This document shows positions 24,018-31,950 of a stretch of DNA of 39,828 nucleotides, piece by piece. Under the pieces are notes generated by a model, which saw only the letters and a list, made by a program, of their open reading frames with translations, had not been told where the DNA came from and did not search any database. The stretch comes from JAEYFP01 sp047602645. Its GTDB lineage: Bacteria > Bacillota > Clostridia > Lachnospirales > Lachnospiraceae. Location: positions 1-39,828 of the forward strand of contig JASGGU010000031.1 of the NCBI GenBank assembly GCA_047602645.1, read 5' to 3'. Numbering within the stretch: position 1 is the first letter of the stretch; the number at the start of each line of letters is the position of its first letter. Both the position numbers and the translations under genes were made by a program.

Positions 24018-25430
24018 TTAAAACATTATGCCTTCAAAATACAATTGTTGAAAGTCCGGCTCATTGCCAAGTGTGATTTCTGATGAGAGTGCGATGATCC
24101 GGTCAAGCTCTGCCTTCGGACAGCCGGCCTGTCCATATAAGATTGCACCCTTTAAAGAGCAGTTTCCGACGGAGACTGCTTTTTTTGTAAGCTCCTTTGG
24201 CAGCAGGCCGAGACTTGCCGCCGCTTCGACATCCAGACTGTGTCCCATGCCTCCGGCGAGATAGAGTGTACGAATATCTGTGACATCTATTTTATAATTT
24301 TGAAGGAGCAGAGTGATCCCGGCCCGGACAGCCGATTTTGCCATTTGAAAATTGCGGATATCCTTTTGTGTGATAATAATTTGCGTGCCGTTAATTTCAT
24401 AAGGGTATCCATCATCAAAATAGGTGTCCTGTAAAAGGCCCGTTTCATCTATTATGCCGCCTGCAAGCAGTTCTGCCATTGCCTTTACGACGTCGGTAGC
24501 CATACTGAGCTTCGTTCCCTCAAAGGCAGGACCGGCAGCGGCAGAGGTGCATAAAATCCGATCCCGGTTACCGACCGCCATTTCTCCGTTTGTTCCCAGA
24601 TCCACAAACAGGCAGACGTCTTCGTTTTTATGAAATCCGCATGAAAACAGGCCGGAAACGATATCACCCCCGACATAGGTGGAGATTCCCGGAAAGACGG
24701 TAAACGGAATGCCCTCAATCTCGCCGGTCTGTTCTTTCAGAGAGACAGGTGTGAAAGGAAAGCTTGTAAGGCCTTCGCAGGAATAACACATAAAAAGGTG
24801 TACCATGGTCGTGTTTGCGGAAATAAAAATCTGTTCGATACGTTGACCGTCTGCCGCCGCGGAAAGCTCTGAGAGCAGTCCGCGGATATCGTCCCGGACG
24901 GCGATTTTTAGCGCTTCCCCGTTTCCTCTTTGAGAAACCTCGCTTCTGGAAACAACATCGGCTCCATAGCTGCACTGGGAATTTAAGCAGGAGGCTGTCG
25001 TTAGAATCCGCCTTCCCCGGATGAGCTGCGCCGCGATTGTCGTGGTTCCGAGGTCGATCGCCGCAAATAAAGGATGTGAGGCGATCGGATTTTCGGCAGT
25101 CTTATCCTTTGGACAATCGCCTGAAGAATTTGTTTTTTCTGTATAGGCGGTGAGAATAGCAGCTGTGTCTTCATTCCGGTCAGGAACAAAGACCGTGCAG
25201 AGATCTGCAGGCCGGGCAGTACAGGCTAGGCGCCACCCTGAAGCAAGCTCTGCTTCGGAGAAAAACTGCCGGTCCGATTTGCCGATATCTGCTTGTCCTT
25301 TCAGGATTTGCACACGGCATTTTCCGCATGTGCCGCGTCCGTTGCAGGAGGCGGATACCGGAATCCCCTGCTCTCGCAGCGTCTCCAGAAGAGAATTCTT
25401 ATTTTCACATAAAACCGTATAAGTCTGCAT
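24018..25430 (-). CDS. 2Fe-2S ferredoxin / ASKHA-domain protein (DUF4445, RACo-like)
   Basis: 470 residues from the ATG at 25430, selected because AGGGATC precedes it and the ferredoxin domain then starts at once; longer in-frame starts add no recognisable sequence. Residues 1-80 are a plant-type ferredoxin with Cys29, Cys35, Cys38 and Cys70 (SCNGRGTCGKC ... RLACTA). The rest is an actin-like ATPase fold: FAAIDLGTTTIAAQLI, CLFVDLGTNGEMAVGN, AAGPAFEGTKL and LYLAGGMG. Relatives such as RACo/RamA reductively reactivate corrinoid methyltransferases using ATP. No corrinoid protein or methyltransferase is next to it, so its client must be elsewhere. It has its own promoter. Confidence 0.87.
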   Translation of the reverse strand: MQTYTVLCENKNSLLETLREQGIPVSASCNGRGTCGKCRVQILKGQADIGKSDRQFFSEAELASGWRLACTARPADLCTVFVPDRNEDTAAILTAYTEKTNSSGDCPKDKTAENPIASHPLFAAIDLGTTTIAAQLIRGRRILTTASCLNSQCSYGADVVSRSEVSQRGNGEALKIAVRDDIRGLLSELSAAADGQRIEQIFISANTTMVHLFMCYSCEGLTSFPFTPVSLKEQTGEIEGIPFTVFPGISTYVGGDIVSGLFSCGFHKNEDVCLFVDLGTNGEMAVGNRDRILCTSAAAGPAFEGTKLSMATDVVKAMAELLAGGIIDETGLLQDTYFDDGYPYEINGTQIIITQKDIRNFQMAKSAVRAGITLLLQNYKIDVTDIRTLYLAGGMGHSLDVEAAASLGLLPKELTKKAVSVGNCSLKGAILYGQAGCPKAELDRIIALSSEITLGNEPDFQQLYFEGIMF

Positions 25431-25467
25431 ATTAGATCCCTGCCTTTTTGAAATATCAATGTGATCT

Positions 25468-25496
25468 ATTCTATAAAGAGTAGAAAGCTTAAACAA
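25468..25496 (-). promoter_or_regulatory. Promoter of the ferredoxin-ASKHA gene
   Basis: On the minus strand: TTGTTT (25496-25491), 17-base spacer, TAGAAT (25473-25468), about 38 bases before the ATG at 25430. The surrounding gap is AT-rich. Confidence 0.55.
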
Positions 25497-25542
25497 TGTA
25501 AACATAAAAAATAAAATAATTTAAAAAAATATTTTTTGACTC

Positions 25543-26460
25543 TTATTGATGCGGGAACTGAAGAGAACCGGGGCTGTCACGGTATTCCTTCGGAGTGCAG
25601 CCCATGATTTCCTTGAAAGTCTTGCAAAAATAACTCGCATCCTGAAATCCGGTTTCATAACCGATCTCCGTAATGCTTTTTGAGGTTTCGGTCAAAAGCT
25701 TTAAGGCGATGCGGATCCGGTATTGAACAAGATAGCTGTTCGGAGTGATGCCAAGTTCATTTTTAAAGCAGCGGAAGCACTCCCGTTTGCTGATATGCCC
25801 ATATGCCGCAAGTGTATTGACGGTAAGAGGCTTTTCATAGTGATCGTGGATATAAGAGAGCAGCAGCTTCGTACGGTCACTTTCCGGGGAACAGGGCCTC
25901 GTGTTATTTAAAATCGCATCCTTGCAGTTCTCATAGAGCAGCGTCCATATTTTATTCAGGAGGCTGAAAATCTTTATTTCAAAACCTTCCGCCCGCCGTT
26001 CCTGCAGACAAGAGGCTTCATCGAACATGGAAAGGATCTGCCGCTGCCAGAGGACATCCGGGCGAAAGACAATACAATCCAGCTCCGGGCAGGAAAGAAA
26101 CGGTTCTACATATTTTGTTTTTATAATGCTGTCCGGATAGCCGTAAATAATTCTCGGATGAAAAACGATGGCGGTTTCGGCACCGTTCTGACCGTCTGCT
26201 GCGGCAATTGAGTGCAGAATATTCCGATTGAACAGCGCGGCGTCCCCTGGATTCAGATCATACTGCTGTCCGCCTGCGGTACAGATCAGAGGAAATTCCT
26301 CTGCGCGTAAAAATTCCAGCTCCTCATGCCAATGCCATGGCACACGGCCGTTGAAAAAATCCGATATCTTATAAAAATAAAAGGCAATCGGAAATGCGGT
26401 CGTCCCGTGAGAAGTCAATTCCTGCAAATCATTGGACAACGGAAGCTTACGGCTGTGCAT
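25543..26460 (-). CDS. AraC-family regulator with cupin-type ligand domain
   Basis: 305 residues from the ATG at 26460, which has AAGGAGGAATTT before it; an upstream in-frame ATG at 26487 lacks such a site. The N-terminal half is a sugar-type cupin (PWHWHEELEFL, YDLNPGDAALFNRNILHSI). The C-terminal 100 residues hold the two AraC helix-turn-helices (LTVNTLAAYGHISKRECFRC and SITEIGYETGFQDASYFCKT, ending MGCTPKEYRD). The neighbouring genes are a ferredoxin-ASKHA gene downstream and a small ORF upstream, neither an obvious sugar target, so its regulon is unknown. Confidence 0.9.
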   Translation of the reverse strand: MHSRKLPLSNDLQELTSHGTTAFPIAFYFYKISDFFNGRVPWHWHEELEFLRAEEFPLICTAGGQQYDLNPGDAALFNRNILHSIAAADGQNGAETAIVFHPRIIYGYPDSIIKTKYVEPFLSCPELDCIVFRPDVLWQRQILSMFDEASCLQERRAEGFEIKIFSLLNKIWTLLYENCKDAILNNTRPCSPESDRTKLLLSYIHDHYEKPLTVNTLAAYGHISKRECFRCFKNELGITPNSYLVQYRIRIALKLLTETSKSITEIGYETGFQDASYFCKTFKEIMGCTPKEYRDSPGSLQFPHQ

Positions 26461-26534
26461 AAATTCCTCCTTGGCACGATAGTACAATTAAATGGCAGAA
26501 TAATCTCTTTTATATATTTAAAAATGACATTATA

Positions 26535-26563
26535 ATCATATCACAAACTACTTGCCGTTTCAA
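26535..26563 (-). promoter_or_regulatory. Promoter of the AraC gene at 25543-26460
   Basis: On the minus strand: TTGAAA (26563-26558), 17-base spacer, TATGAT (26540-26535), with a second TATAAT-like hexamer right after. The -35 lies inside a small inverted repeat TTGCC/GGCAA (26552-26568). Confidence 0.6.
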
Positions 26564-26604
26564 GGCAAATGTGGATGTGATTTTCATGGAAAGGTGGGAT
26601 ATTG

Positions 26605-26793
26605 ATGGCTAAATCGGTGAGCTTTGAGGAATTGGACGATGCCCTGCAATATTTTGAAGAGGAGCAGGCATCAAATAAAAGCTTCTTGAACGGTCTGGAG
26701 GAACGCTTCCAAAACGATGCGTTTGCCTTGCATATCAGAAGGCAGACAAAGGCATATGATTACGCAATTCGGGCGCTTAGGGATGCTATTTGA
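26605..26793 (+). CDS. Small acidic hypothetical protein
   Basis: 62 residues; the ATG at 26605 follows AAAGGTGGG (about 7 bases). The sequence is highly charged and probably all helical (SFEELDDALQYFEEEQASNK, then HIRRQTKAYDYAIRALRDAI), with no signal peptide, Cys or membrane segment. I do not recognise the family. It stands alone on the plus strand, with a gap of 129 bases before the PPK2 gene that carries a separate promoter-like site. The good ribosome-binding site supports a real gene, but no homology can be claimed. Confidence 0.5.
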   Translation: MAKSVSFEELDDALQYFEEEQASNKSFLNGLEERFQNDAFALHIRRQTKAYDYAIRALRDAI

Positions 26794-26847
26794 AAGTATG
26801 CGGCGGATGAAAGAGGCTTATAAGATAAATTTCATACTAAAAATTCG

Positions 26848-26878
26848 GAAACCTGCTATAATATTGATAGCAGGTTTC
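26848..26878 (+). promoter_or_regulatory. Extended -10 promoter inside a perfect 12-bp inverted repeat
   Basis: GAAACCTGCTAT (26848-26859) and ATAGCAGGTTTC (26867-26878) are exact complements with a 7-base centre. TGcTATAAT (TATAAT at 26857-26862) is an extended -10 that straddles the left arm; no good -35 is present. The arrangement could be a repressor-bound promoter for the PPK2 gene 45 bases downstream, or a weak terminator for the small ORF (no U-run follows). Confidence 0.5.
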
Positions 26879-26922
26879 TGCAAATTATTTATTTCAAAAT
26901 TACATGAGAAGGAGGGCGGACA

Positions 26923-28404
26923 ATGCTGGAGAAGGTAGATCTGTCAAAAAAGCTGGAAAAGGAAGAATACAGGCAGAGAAAAGAAGAACTGGAAGCCTCG
27001 CTTGCGAAACTGCAGCGGGAGCTGAAGGAAAAAAAGGTGCCGGTTATGATTGCGATAGAGGGCTTGGGCGGTTCGGGAAAGGGGACGGTCATCAACCGGC
27101 TCATTATGCCGCTTGATCCGCGTGGTTTTGAAGTATTTGCGACCGGAAAGGAAACAGAGGAGGAGCAGATGCACCCATTCTTGTGGCGGTTCTGGACGAA
27201 GACGCCGGAGAAGGGACGGATTGCAATTTATGACAGGAGCTGGTATCGGAAGGTATTGATCGACCGCTACGACAAACTGACGCGAAGGAAGGATCTGGAG
27301 GAATCGTATGAGGAGATCAATTCCTTTGAAAAGATGCTGACTGACGACGGTGTACTGCTGATCAAATTTTTTCTGTATATTTCTAAGGAGGAACAAAGAG
27401 AACGCTTTCGGACACTGCTTGCGGATGAAGAAACGAATTGGCGCGTGTCAAAAGGTGATCTGGACCGAAACCGGCATTATAAAAAATTTTTAGAGCTGCA
27501 TGAAAAGATGCTGCAGAAAACGGATACGGATTATGCGCCATGGACGATTGTGGAGGCCGAGCAAGAGCGGTATGCGGTTATCAAAGTCATGTCCGCGGCG
27601 GAACAATATTTTCAGAATAAGCTCAAGGAGCTTGAAAATGCGCAGGAACCGGTTGTGGACGGAGTGTTTTCGGAAGGCAAGTATCTGACAAGTACGCTGA
27701 AAAATGCAGATTTGACAAAATTCCTGACACAGGAGGAATATAAAGAACAGCTGGAGGAGCGGCAGCGGAAGCTGTCAAAGCTGCACAATGAGCTGTATAT
27801 CAGACGGGTTCCTGTCGTCCTTGCATTTGAGGGCTGGGATGCGGGCGGCAAGGGCGGTGCGATCAAACGGCTGACTGAAGCACTCGATCCGCGGGGCTAT
27901 ACGGTCAATCCGACCGCCGCACCGAATGACATTGAAAAGGTTCACCATTATTTGTGGCGATTCTGGACGAAAATACCGAAAGACGGTCATATTGCGATTT
28001 TTGACAGAACCTGGTACGGCAGGGTGATGGTAGAGCGGATTGAGGGTTTTTGTGCAAAACGGGATTGGGAGCGTGCCTATAAGGAAATAAACGACATGGA
28101 GCAGCAGCTTGCAAGCCATGGGGCAATCGTTCTGAAATTTTGGATGCAGATCGATAAGGAGGAGCAGGAATGCCGCTTTATCGAGCGCCAAAGTACGCCG
28201 GACAAGGTTTGGAAAATTACGGAGGAGGACTGGAGGAATCGGGAAAAATGGGCGTTGTATGAGCAGGCCGTAGATGAAATGCTGGTTCGTACCTCTACGT
28301 CCTATGCACCTTGGATCATTGTCGAGGGAAATGACAAATATTATGCGAGGATCAAGGTGCTCGATACAGTGGTGGAGGCAATTGAAAAACATTTCGGTCA
28401 ATGA
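26923..28404 (+). CDS. pap: Polyphosphate:AMP phosphotransferase, tandem PPK2 (class II)
   Basis: 493 residues with two PPK2 domains. Domain 1 (about 10-230) has Walker A EGLGGSGKGT (47-54), LWRFWTKTPEKG and Walker B DRSWY (104-108). Domain 2 (about 265-493) has EGWDAGGKGGAIKRL (304-311), LWRFWTKIPKDG and DRTWY (361-365). This duplicated form is typical of class II PPK2 (Pap), which phosphorylates AMP to ADP from polyphosphate; in characterised members the C-terminal domain is catalytic. Here both copies keep the Walker A lysine and the DRxWY motif, so both could be active. AAGGAGGG precedes the ATG. The deacetylase gene follows 18 bases later, probably cotranscribed. Confidence 0.92.
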   Translation: MLEKVDLSKKLEKEEYRQRKEELEASLAKLQRELKEKKVPVMIAIEGLGGSGKGTVINRLIMPLDPRGFEVFATGKETEEEQMHPFLWRFWTKTPEKGRIAIYDRSWYRKVLIDRYDKLTRRKDLEESYEEINSFEKMLTDDGVLLIKFFLYISKEEQRERFRTLLADEETNWRVSKGDLDRNRHYKKFLELHEKMLQKTDTDYAPWTIVEAEQERYAVIKVMSAAEQYFQNKLKELENAQEPVVDGVFSEGKYLTSTLKNADLTKFLTQEEYKEQLEERQRKLSKLHNELYIRRVPVVLAFEGWDAGGKGGAIKRLTEALDPRGYTVNPTAAPNDIEKVHHYLWRFWTKIPKDGHIAIFDRTWYGRVMVERIEGFCAKRDWERAYKEINDMEQQLASHGAIVLKFWMQIDKEEQECRFIERQSTPDKVWKITEEDWRNREKWALYEQAVDEMLVRTSTSYAPWIIVEGNDKYYARIKVLDTVVEAIEKHFGQ

Positions 28405-28422
28405 GCAGCGGAGGGATATGTG

Positions 28423-29253
28423 ATGGGTTTGCAAGTCTGTTTTCCGAACGGAAAGAAAAAAGTAGTTACATTGAGTTATGACGACGGACAGATATATGAT
28501 CGCCGCCTTGTTGACCTGCTGGACAGATACGGGCTGAGAGCGACGTTCCATCTGAATTCCGGAACACTCGGGACTTCGAACGAGACGGATGAATTTCTGC
28601 TTCCGGATGAAATCGAGGAGTTGTTTGAGGGTCATGAAATTGCGTGCCATGGAGTGACGCATCCATATTTTTCTGAGCTTCCCAAAGAGCGGATCATATC
28701 GGAAATCCGGGAGGACAGGAGGAAGCTGGAAAGCTGTGCGGGCTATCCGGTTCGCGGATTTTCCTATCCTTACGGAGAGATTTCCGGCGAGACGAGCGAT
28801 ATGGCTGCACGGCTTGGGATCGAATATGCGAGGACGGTGGAGGATACGGGAGAATACCATATTCCGACGGATTTTATGCACTGGAATCCGACGTGTCATC
28901 ATAACAAGGCACTTCTGTATCTGGATGAGTTTCTTCATCCGCTGCCGTACCGGAATCTGCTGCTGTTTTACGTGTGGGGACACAGCTTTGAATTCGAGCG
29001 GGAGCAGACGTGGGATATGATGGAGCAATTTTGCCGAAAAATCAGCGGTCATGAGGATGTCTGGTATGCGACAAACATTGAGATCAAGGACTATATTACG
29101 GCATACCGATCCCTCGTCCTGACAGTAAACGGGGATGCCGTCTATAATCCGTCCGCGGTTGAGGTGTACTTACAAACCGATGCAGGTTTGATTTCAGTCA
29201 AGCCGGGCGAGACAAAAAAATGCGGCTGTAAAGATACGGAACAGCCCCTATGA
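28423..29253 (+). CDS. Polysaccharide deacetylase (NodB/CE4-like)
   Basis: 276 residues; ATG at 28423 with CGGAGGG before it, no signal peptide. The NodB fold motifs are TLSYDDG (D20/D21, where the usual TFDDG is SYDDG), metal-binding HGVTHPYF (H76, H80) and FSYPYGEIS. Catalysis would remove an acetyl group from an N-acetylated sugar. It lacks a secretion signal, so it should act inside the cell, perhaps on an imported oligosaccharide or a small amidated molecule. It probably shares the PPK2 transcript, and its last 6 bases overlap the convergent AraC gene. Confidence 0.85.
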   Translation: MGLQVCFPNGKKKVVTLSYDDGQIYDRRLVDLLDRYGLRATFHLNSGTLGTSNETDEFLLPDEIEELFEGHEIACHGVTHPYFSELPKERIISEIREDRRKLESCAGYPVRGFSYPYGEISGETSDMAARLGIEYARTVEDTGEYHIPTDFMHWNPTCHHNKALLYLDEFLHPLPYRNLLLFYVWGHSFEFEREQTWDMMEQFCRKISGHEDVWYATNIEIKDYITAYRSLVLTVNGDAVYNPSAVEVYLQTDAGLISVKPGETKKCGCKDTEQPL

Positions 29254-30105
29254 TTTGTACATATTTCTGAATTCTGTCGGTGTGCAGTTCTTGATGATCC
29301 TGAACATGCGCATGAAGGCGGAAATACTGTTATAGCCGGAACGAACCGCTGCTTCCATCACGTTGATTTCGGGATCAAGCAGCAGTTTTTCGGCATAAGC
29401 AATTCTTCTGCCGTTCAAATATTTATAAAAAGATACATTTGTAAATTCTTTAAAGAGCCGGCTGAAATGATATTTAGAAAAACCGGCCATATCTGCAACC
29501 TCATCGAGCGTCAGCTCCTCCGTACAGTGCTGGTTGATGTAGTCACATACGGAAATGAATTTCTCTATATATTCCTGCTGTTTGTTTGGCCTGATATCGG
29601 TAAATTTGTCGGGAAGCGTCGTATACAGGCGGCTCACCATGACAAGGATCTGCAGAAGCTTGGAACAGACCGCCGCTTCACGCAGGGGTGCGTTGCTGAA
29701 ATATTCGTTTTTGATTTCCATTATGAGCTGTACGGCCTCGTCATGGATCGTCGGAAAATCCTCCGGTGTGATGACTGCCGCAGGCTGCATAAAGGAAAAA
29801 AACGACTCAAATTCCTTAAAAGAATTCAATAGATTCATATCGGCCTGAAAGATGATGCGCCTGCCGCGCTCGGCATATAAATGGTGAAGTACGCCGGGGG
29901 CGATCAAAATAATGTCGCCTACCCGCAGATGAAAATGGATGTCATTGCATTCGATATGATAACCATTTTCGAGCGGCATAACAATTTCCACAGGAGTGTG
30001 CCAGTGCGTCGGATATTCTTCATAATCCGTATTATCATAGAGCATCAAGGCGGAATCGTCATCAAAACTGACTGTTTCGTGAATACCATTCAAAATTTTG
30101 ATCAT
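29248..30105 (-). CDS. AraC-family regulator with cupin domain, probable activator of the importer at 30495
   Basis: 285 residues from the ATG at 30105, which has GAGGAG before it; the ATG at 30126 is in frame but has none. The N-terminal cupin shows PTHWHTPVEIVMPLENGYHI and LRVGDIILIAPGVLHHLY. The C-terminal AraC domain has LTLDEVADMAGFSKYHFSRL, INVMEAAVRSGYNSISAFMR and CTPTEFRN. It is divergent from the second CUT1 importer and GH3 operon across a 390-base AT-rich gap, the usual position of a sugar-responsive activator. It ends 6 bases inside the deacetylase gene. Confidence 0.9.
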   Translation of the reverse strand: MIKILNGIHETVSFDDDSALMLYDNTDYEEYPTHWHTPVEIVMPLENGYHIECNDIHFHLRVGDIILIAPGVLHHLYAERGRRIIFQADMNLLNSFKEFESFFSFMQPAAVITPEDFPTIHDEAVQLIMEIKNEYFSNAPLREAAVCSKLLQILVMVSRLYTTLPDKFTDIRPNKQQEYIEKFISVCDYINQHCTEELTLDEVADMAGFSKYHFSRLFKEFTNVSFYKYLNGRRIAYAEKLLLDPEINVMEAAVRSGYNSISAFMRMFRIIKNCTPTEFRNMYKS

Positions 30106-30494
30106 AAGCTCCTCGTTTCTCGGCATAAGCCGTAAAATGATAATGGATGTTCAGAAATACACGTTTTATGTCAAATTTAAGTCCTAATCCTAATATATGC
30201 ATAACAAATCATGCTATTTGTAAAAACATAAATAATAAAAATTATAAAGAAAATATACAATAAATATTAAATAATTGCAATAATCATATTTCATTATGTT
30301 TATTTTATATAAAATTATAAGGATAAAATTATGATAAATATACAATATGATAAATTGCTTTGTAAAAAAAATAAAAATAAATAGCAATAATTGATAGTCA
30401 AAAAGCAATTATTGTATAGAATTACAGGAAGCAATTGACTTATGATGAGTATATCAAAAACATATTTTCAAATTTTCGATTAGGAGGATGGGTT
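30106..30494. repeat. AT-rich divergent regulatory region with CAATWATTG repeats
   Basis: No gene. Only 14 of 120 bases in 30241-30360 are G or C. It holds copies of CAATAATTG or close variants: AATAATTGC at 30270-30278, GCAATAATC at 30277-30285, CAATAATTG at 30385-30393 and its complement CAATTATTG at 30406-30414 (a perfect 9-bp inverted repeat with a 12-base centre). TTGATA (30391-30396), 18 bases and TATAGA (30415-30420) form a possible promoter overlapping the last pair. A TTGACA on the minus strand (30174-30169) lacks a good -10. Likely the operator region for the adjacent AraC regulator. Confidence 0.5.
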
Positions 30495-31820
30495 ATGAAG
30501 TTGAAAAAGGTTTTAGCAGTATGCCTGAGTATGGCAATGACACTGGGTCTTCTTGCAGGCTGCGGCAGCTCGGCAAGCGCACCGGCAAGCGGTGAAGGCG
30601 CGGCGGCAAGCGGCGACGTACAGAATATTACATGGATGTTCTGGGACGATATGAATGCGACGGAGGATCTGATTACGCTCGGCTATAAGGATGTAATCGA
30701 AAGATTTAACAAGGATTACGAAGGTGTTTATCACTGCGATGTCGTTACAACGAACCTGGAGGAATATTACACAAAGCTGAATGCGCTTGTTGCATCCAAT
30801 CAGACGCCTGACGTATTCATTGTAAGCCCCGGATCGAATCTCACGACTTATGTGGAACCGGGAGTGGCGGCGGATCTGACCGATTACTTAAAAAAGGACA
30901 ATCCTGATTGGTACGGCAGCTTTAGCGGCGGCGTGTTTGATAAGCAGACATATGACGAGAAGATTTATGCGGTTCCGACGAATCTTGCGGCAGCCTGCGT
31001 ATTCTATAACACGGAGATGTTCGATGCGGCGGGTGTAAAAGTGCCGACGACCTACACGGAGCTTCTGGATGCCTGTGAAAAACTGCAGGGCGCGGGCTAT
31101 ACACCGATTACAATTAGTGCAGGTACGGCTTGGTGCTTATCCATGCTTGCGGGTTACCTCTGTGACAGAGAGAACGCAGATCTTGATTCTATTGCGGCAG
31201 GTACAGGAAGCTGGCTGGATGCTCCGTTTGTAAATGCAGCCAATAAGGTTGTTGAATTGTCCCAGTATTTTCAGCCTACGGCAGCAGGTGACACAAACGA
31301 TGTAGCTACGGCAAATTTCTATAACGGAGAAGCGGCAATGCTGATTCAGGGCTCTTGGGCGATTGCTCAGATCAACGGCTCCAATCCCGACTTTGAAGCG
31401 AAATGCGGTGTGTTCCAGTTCCCCGGAATTGACGGCGGTAATGACCCCAACAGAATGATTGCAAAGACGGACAGTTTGGCCATGAGCTCTAAGACGAAGT
31501 ATCCGGAAGCCTGTCTTGCCCTTATGAAGTATTTCACTGATGAAACTGCTCAGAAATATACGGCTGAAATCGGAGGAAAGATCCCTGTTACGGCTGTAGA
31601 TATAGATTATGATAAGGCACCGAAGCAGCTGAGCTATGTAATGGATATTTTCTCAAAGACGACCGGTACATTCGGTTTTTACAACGAGTCTCTTGCTTCG
31701 GTAGAGGCGGGCTCTACGTTTGATGATGCGCTGGTTTCTATTTACCTTGGAAACAGCACGGTAGAGGAAGGTCTGCAGATCGTTGAGGACTTCTACAAGG
31801 AAAACGTTTGGAATAAATAA
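30495..31820 (+). CDS. CUT1 sugar ABC transporter substrate-binding lipoprotein
   Basis: 441 residues from the ATG at 30495 (TAGGAGGATGGGTT before it); an upstream in-frame ATG would spoil the signal peptide. The signal MKLKKVLAVCLSMAMTLGLL leads to lipobox LLAGC with Cys23, then a Ser/Ala/Gly linker. The SBP_bac_1 body includes TPDVFIVSPGSNL, IYAVPTNLAAACVFYNTEMF, EAAMLIQGSWAIAQI and a late PEACLALMKYFTD. It captures an oligosaccharide for the two permeases; the GH3 gene at the operon end suggests xylo- or gluco-oligosaccharides. Confidence 0.93.
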   Translation: MKLKKVLAVCLSMAMTLGLLAGCGSSASAPASGEGAAASGDVQNITWMFWDDMNATEDLITLGYKDVIERFNKDYEGVYHCDVVTTNLEEYYTKLNALVASNQTPDVFIVSPGSNLTTYVEPGVAADLTDYLKKDNPDWYGSFSGGVFDKQTYDEKIYAVPTNLAAACVFYNTEMFDAAGVKVPTTYTELLDACEKLQGAGYTPITISAGTAWCLSMLAGYLCDRENADLDSIAAGTGSWLDAPFVNAANKVVELSQYFQPTAAGDTNDVATANFYNGEAAMLIQGSWAIAQINGSNPDFEAKCGVFQFPGIDGGNDPNRMIAKTDSLAMSSKTKYPEACLALMKYFTDETAQKYTAEIGGKIPVTAVDIDYDKAPKQLSYVMDIFSKTTGTFGFYNESLASVEAGSTFDDALVSIYLGNSTVEEGLQIVEDFYKENVWNK

Positions 31821-31822
31821 AA

Positions 31823-31920
31823 GGAACTATGAGTTATCCATAAATATGTGTTGTGCGGGATTGGCACAGTGTGCCGATCCCGTATGATGTATAAAAAGCA
31901 TTGTGGATTTATGAAGTTCC
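31823..31920 (+). promoter_or_regulatory. Branched stem-loop between binding-protein and permease genes
   Basis: The core is CGGGATTGGCAC (31856-31867) with GTGCCGATCCCG (31871-31882), 12 pairs (one G-U) and a 3-base loop; GGAACT (31823-31828) and AGTTCC (31915-31920) can close an outer stem. No U-run follows, which suggests mRNA processing or partial termination that favours binding-protein expression. Confidence 0.6.
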
Positions 31921-31950
31921 ATAACTTCTAAAATTAGTCGGAGGGGTAGC

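Noticed and set aside
27775..29052. Long minus-strand open frame (about 425 codons) opposite the PPK2 and deacetylase genes
   Set aside because: It lies entirely opposite two genes with clear catalytic motifs, has no ribosome-binding site, and its composition is that of an antisense shadow.
30210..30410. Minus-strand open frame of about 64 codons in the AT-rich gap
   Set aside because: The translation is almost only Tyr, Phe, Ile, Leu and Asn as expected from AT-rich DNA; no ribosome-binding site.
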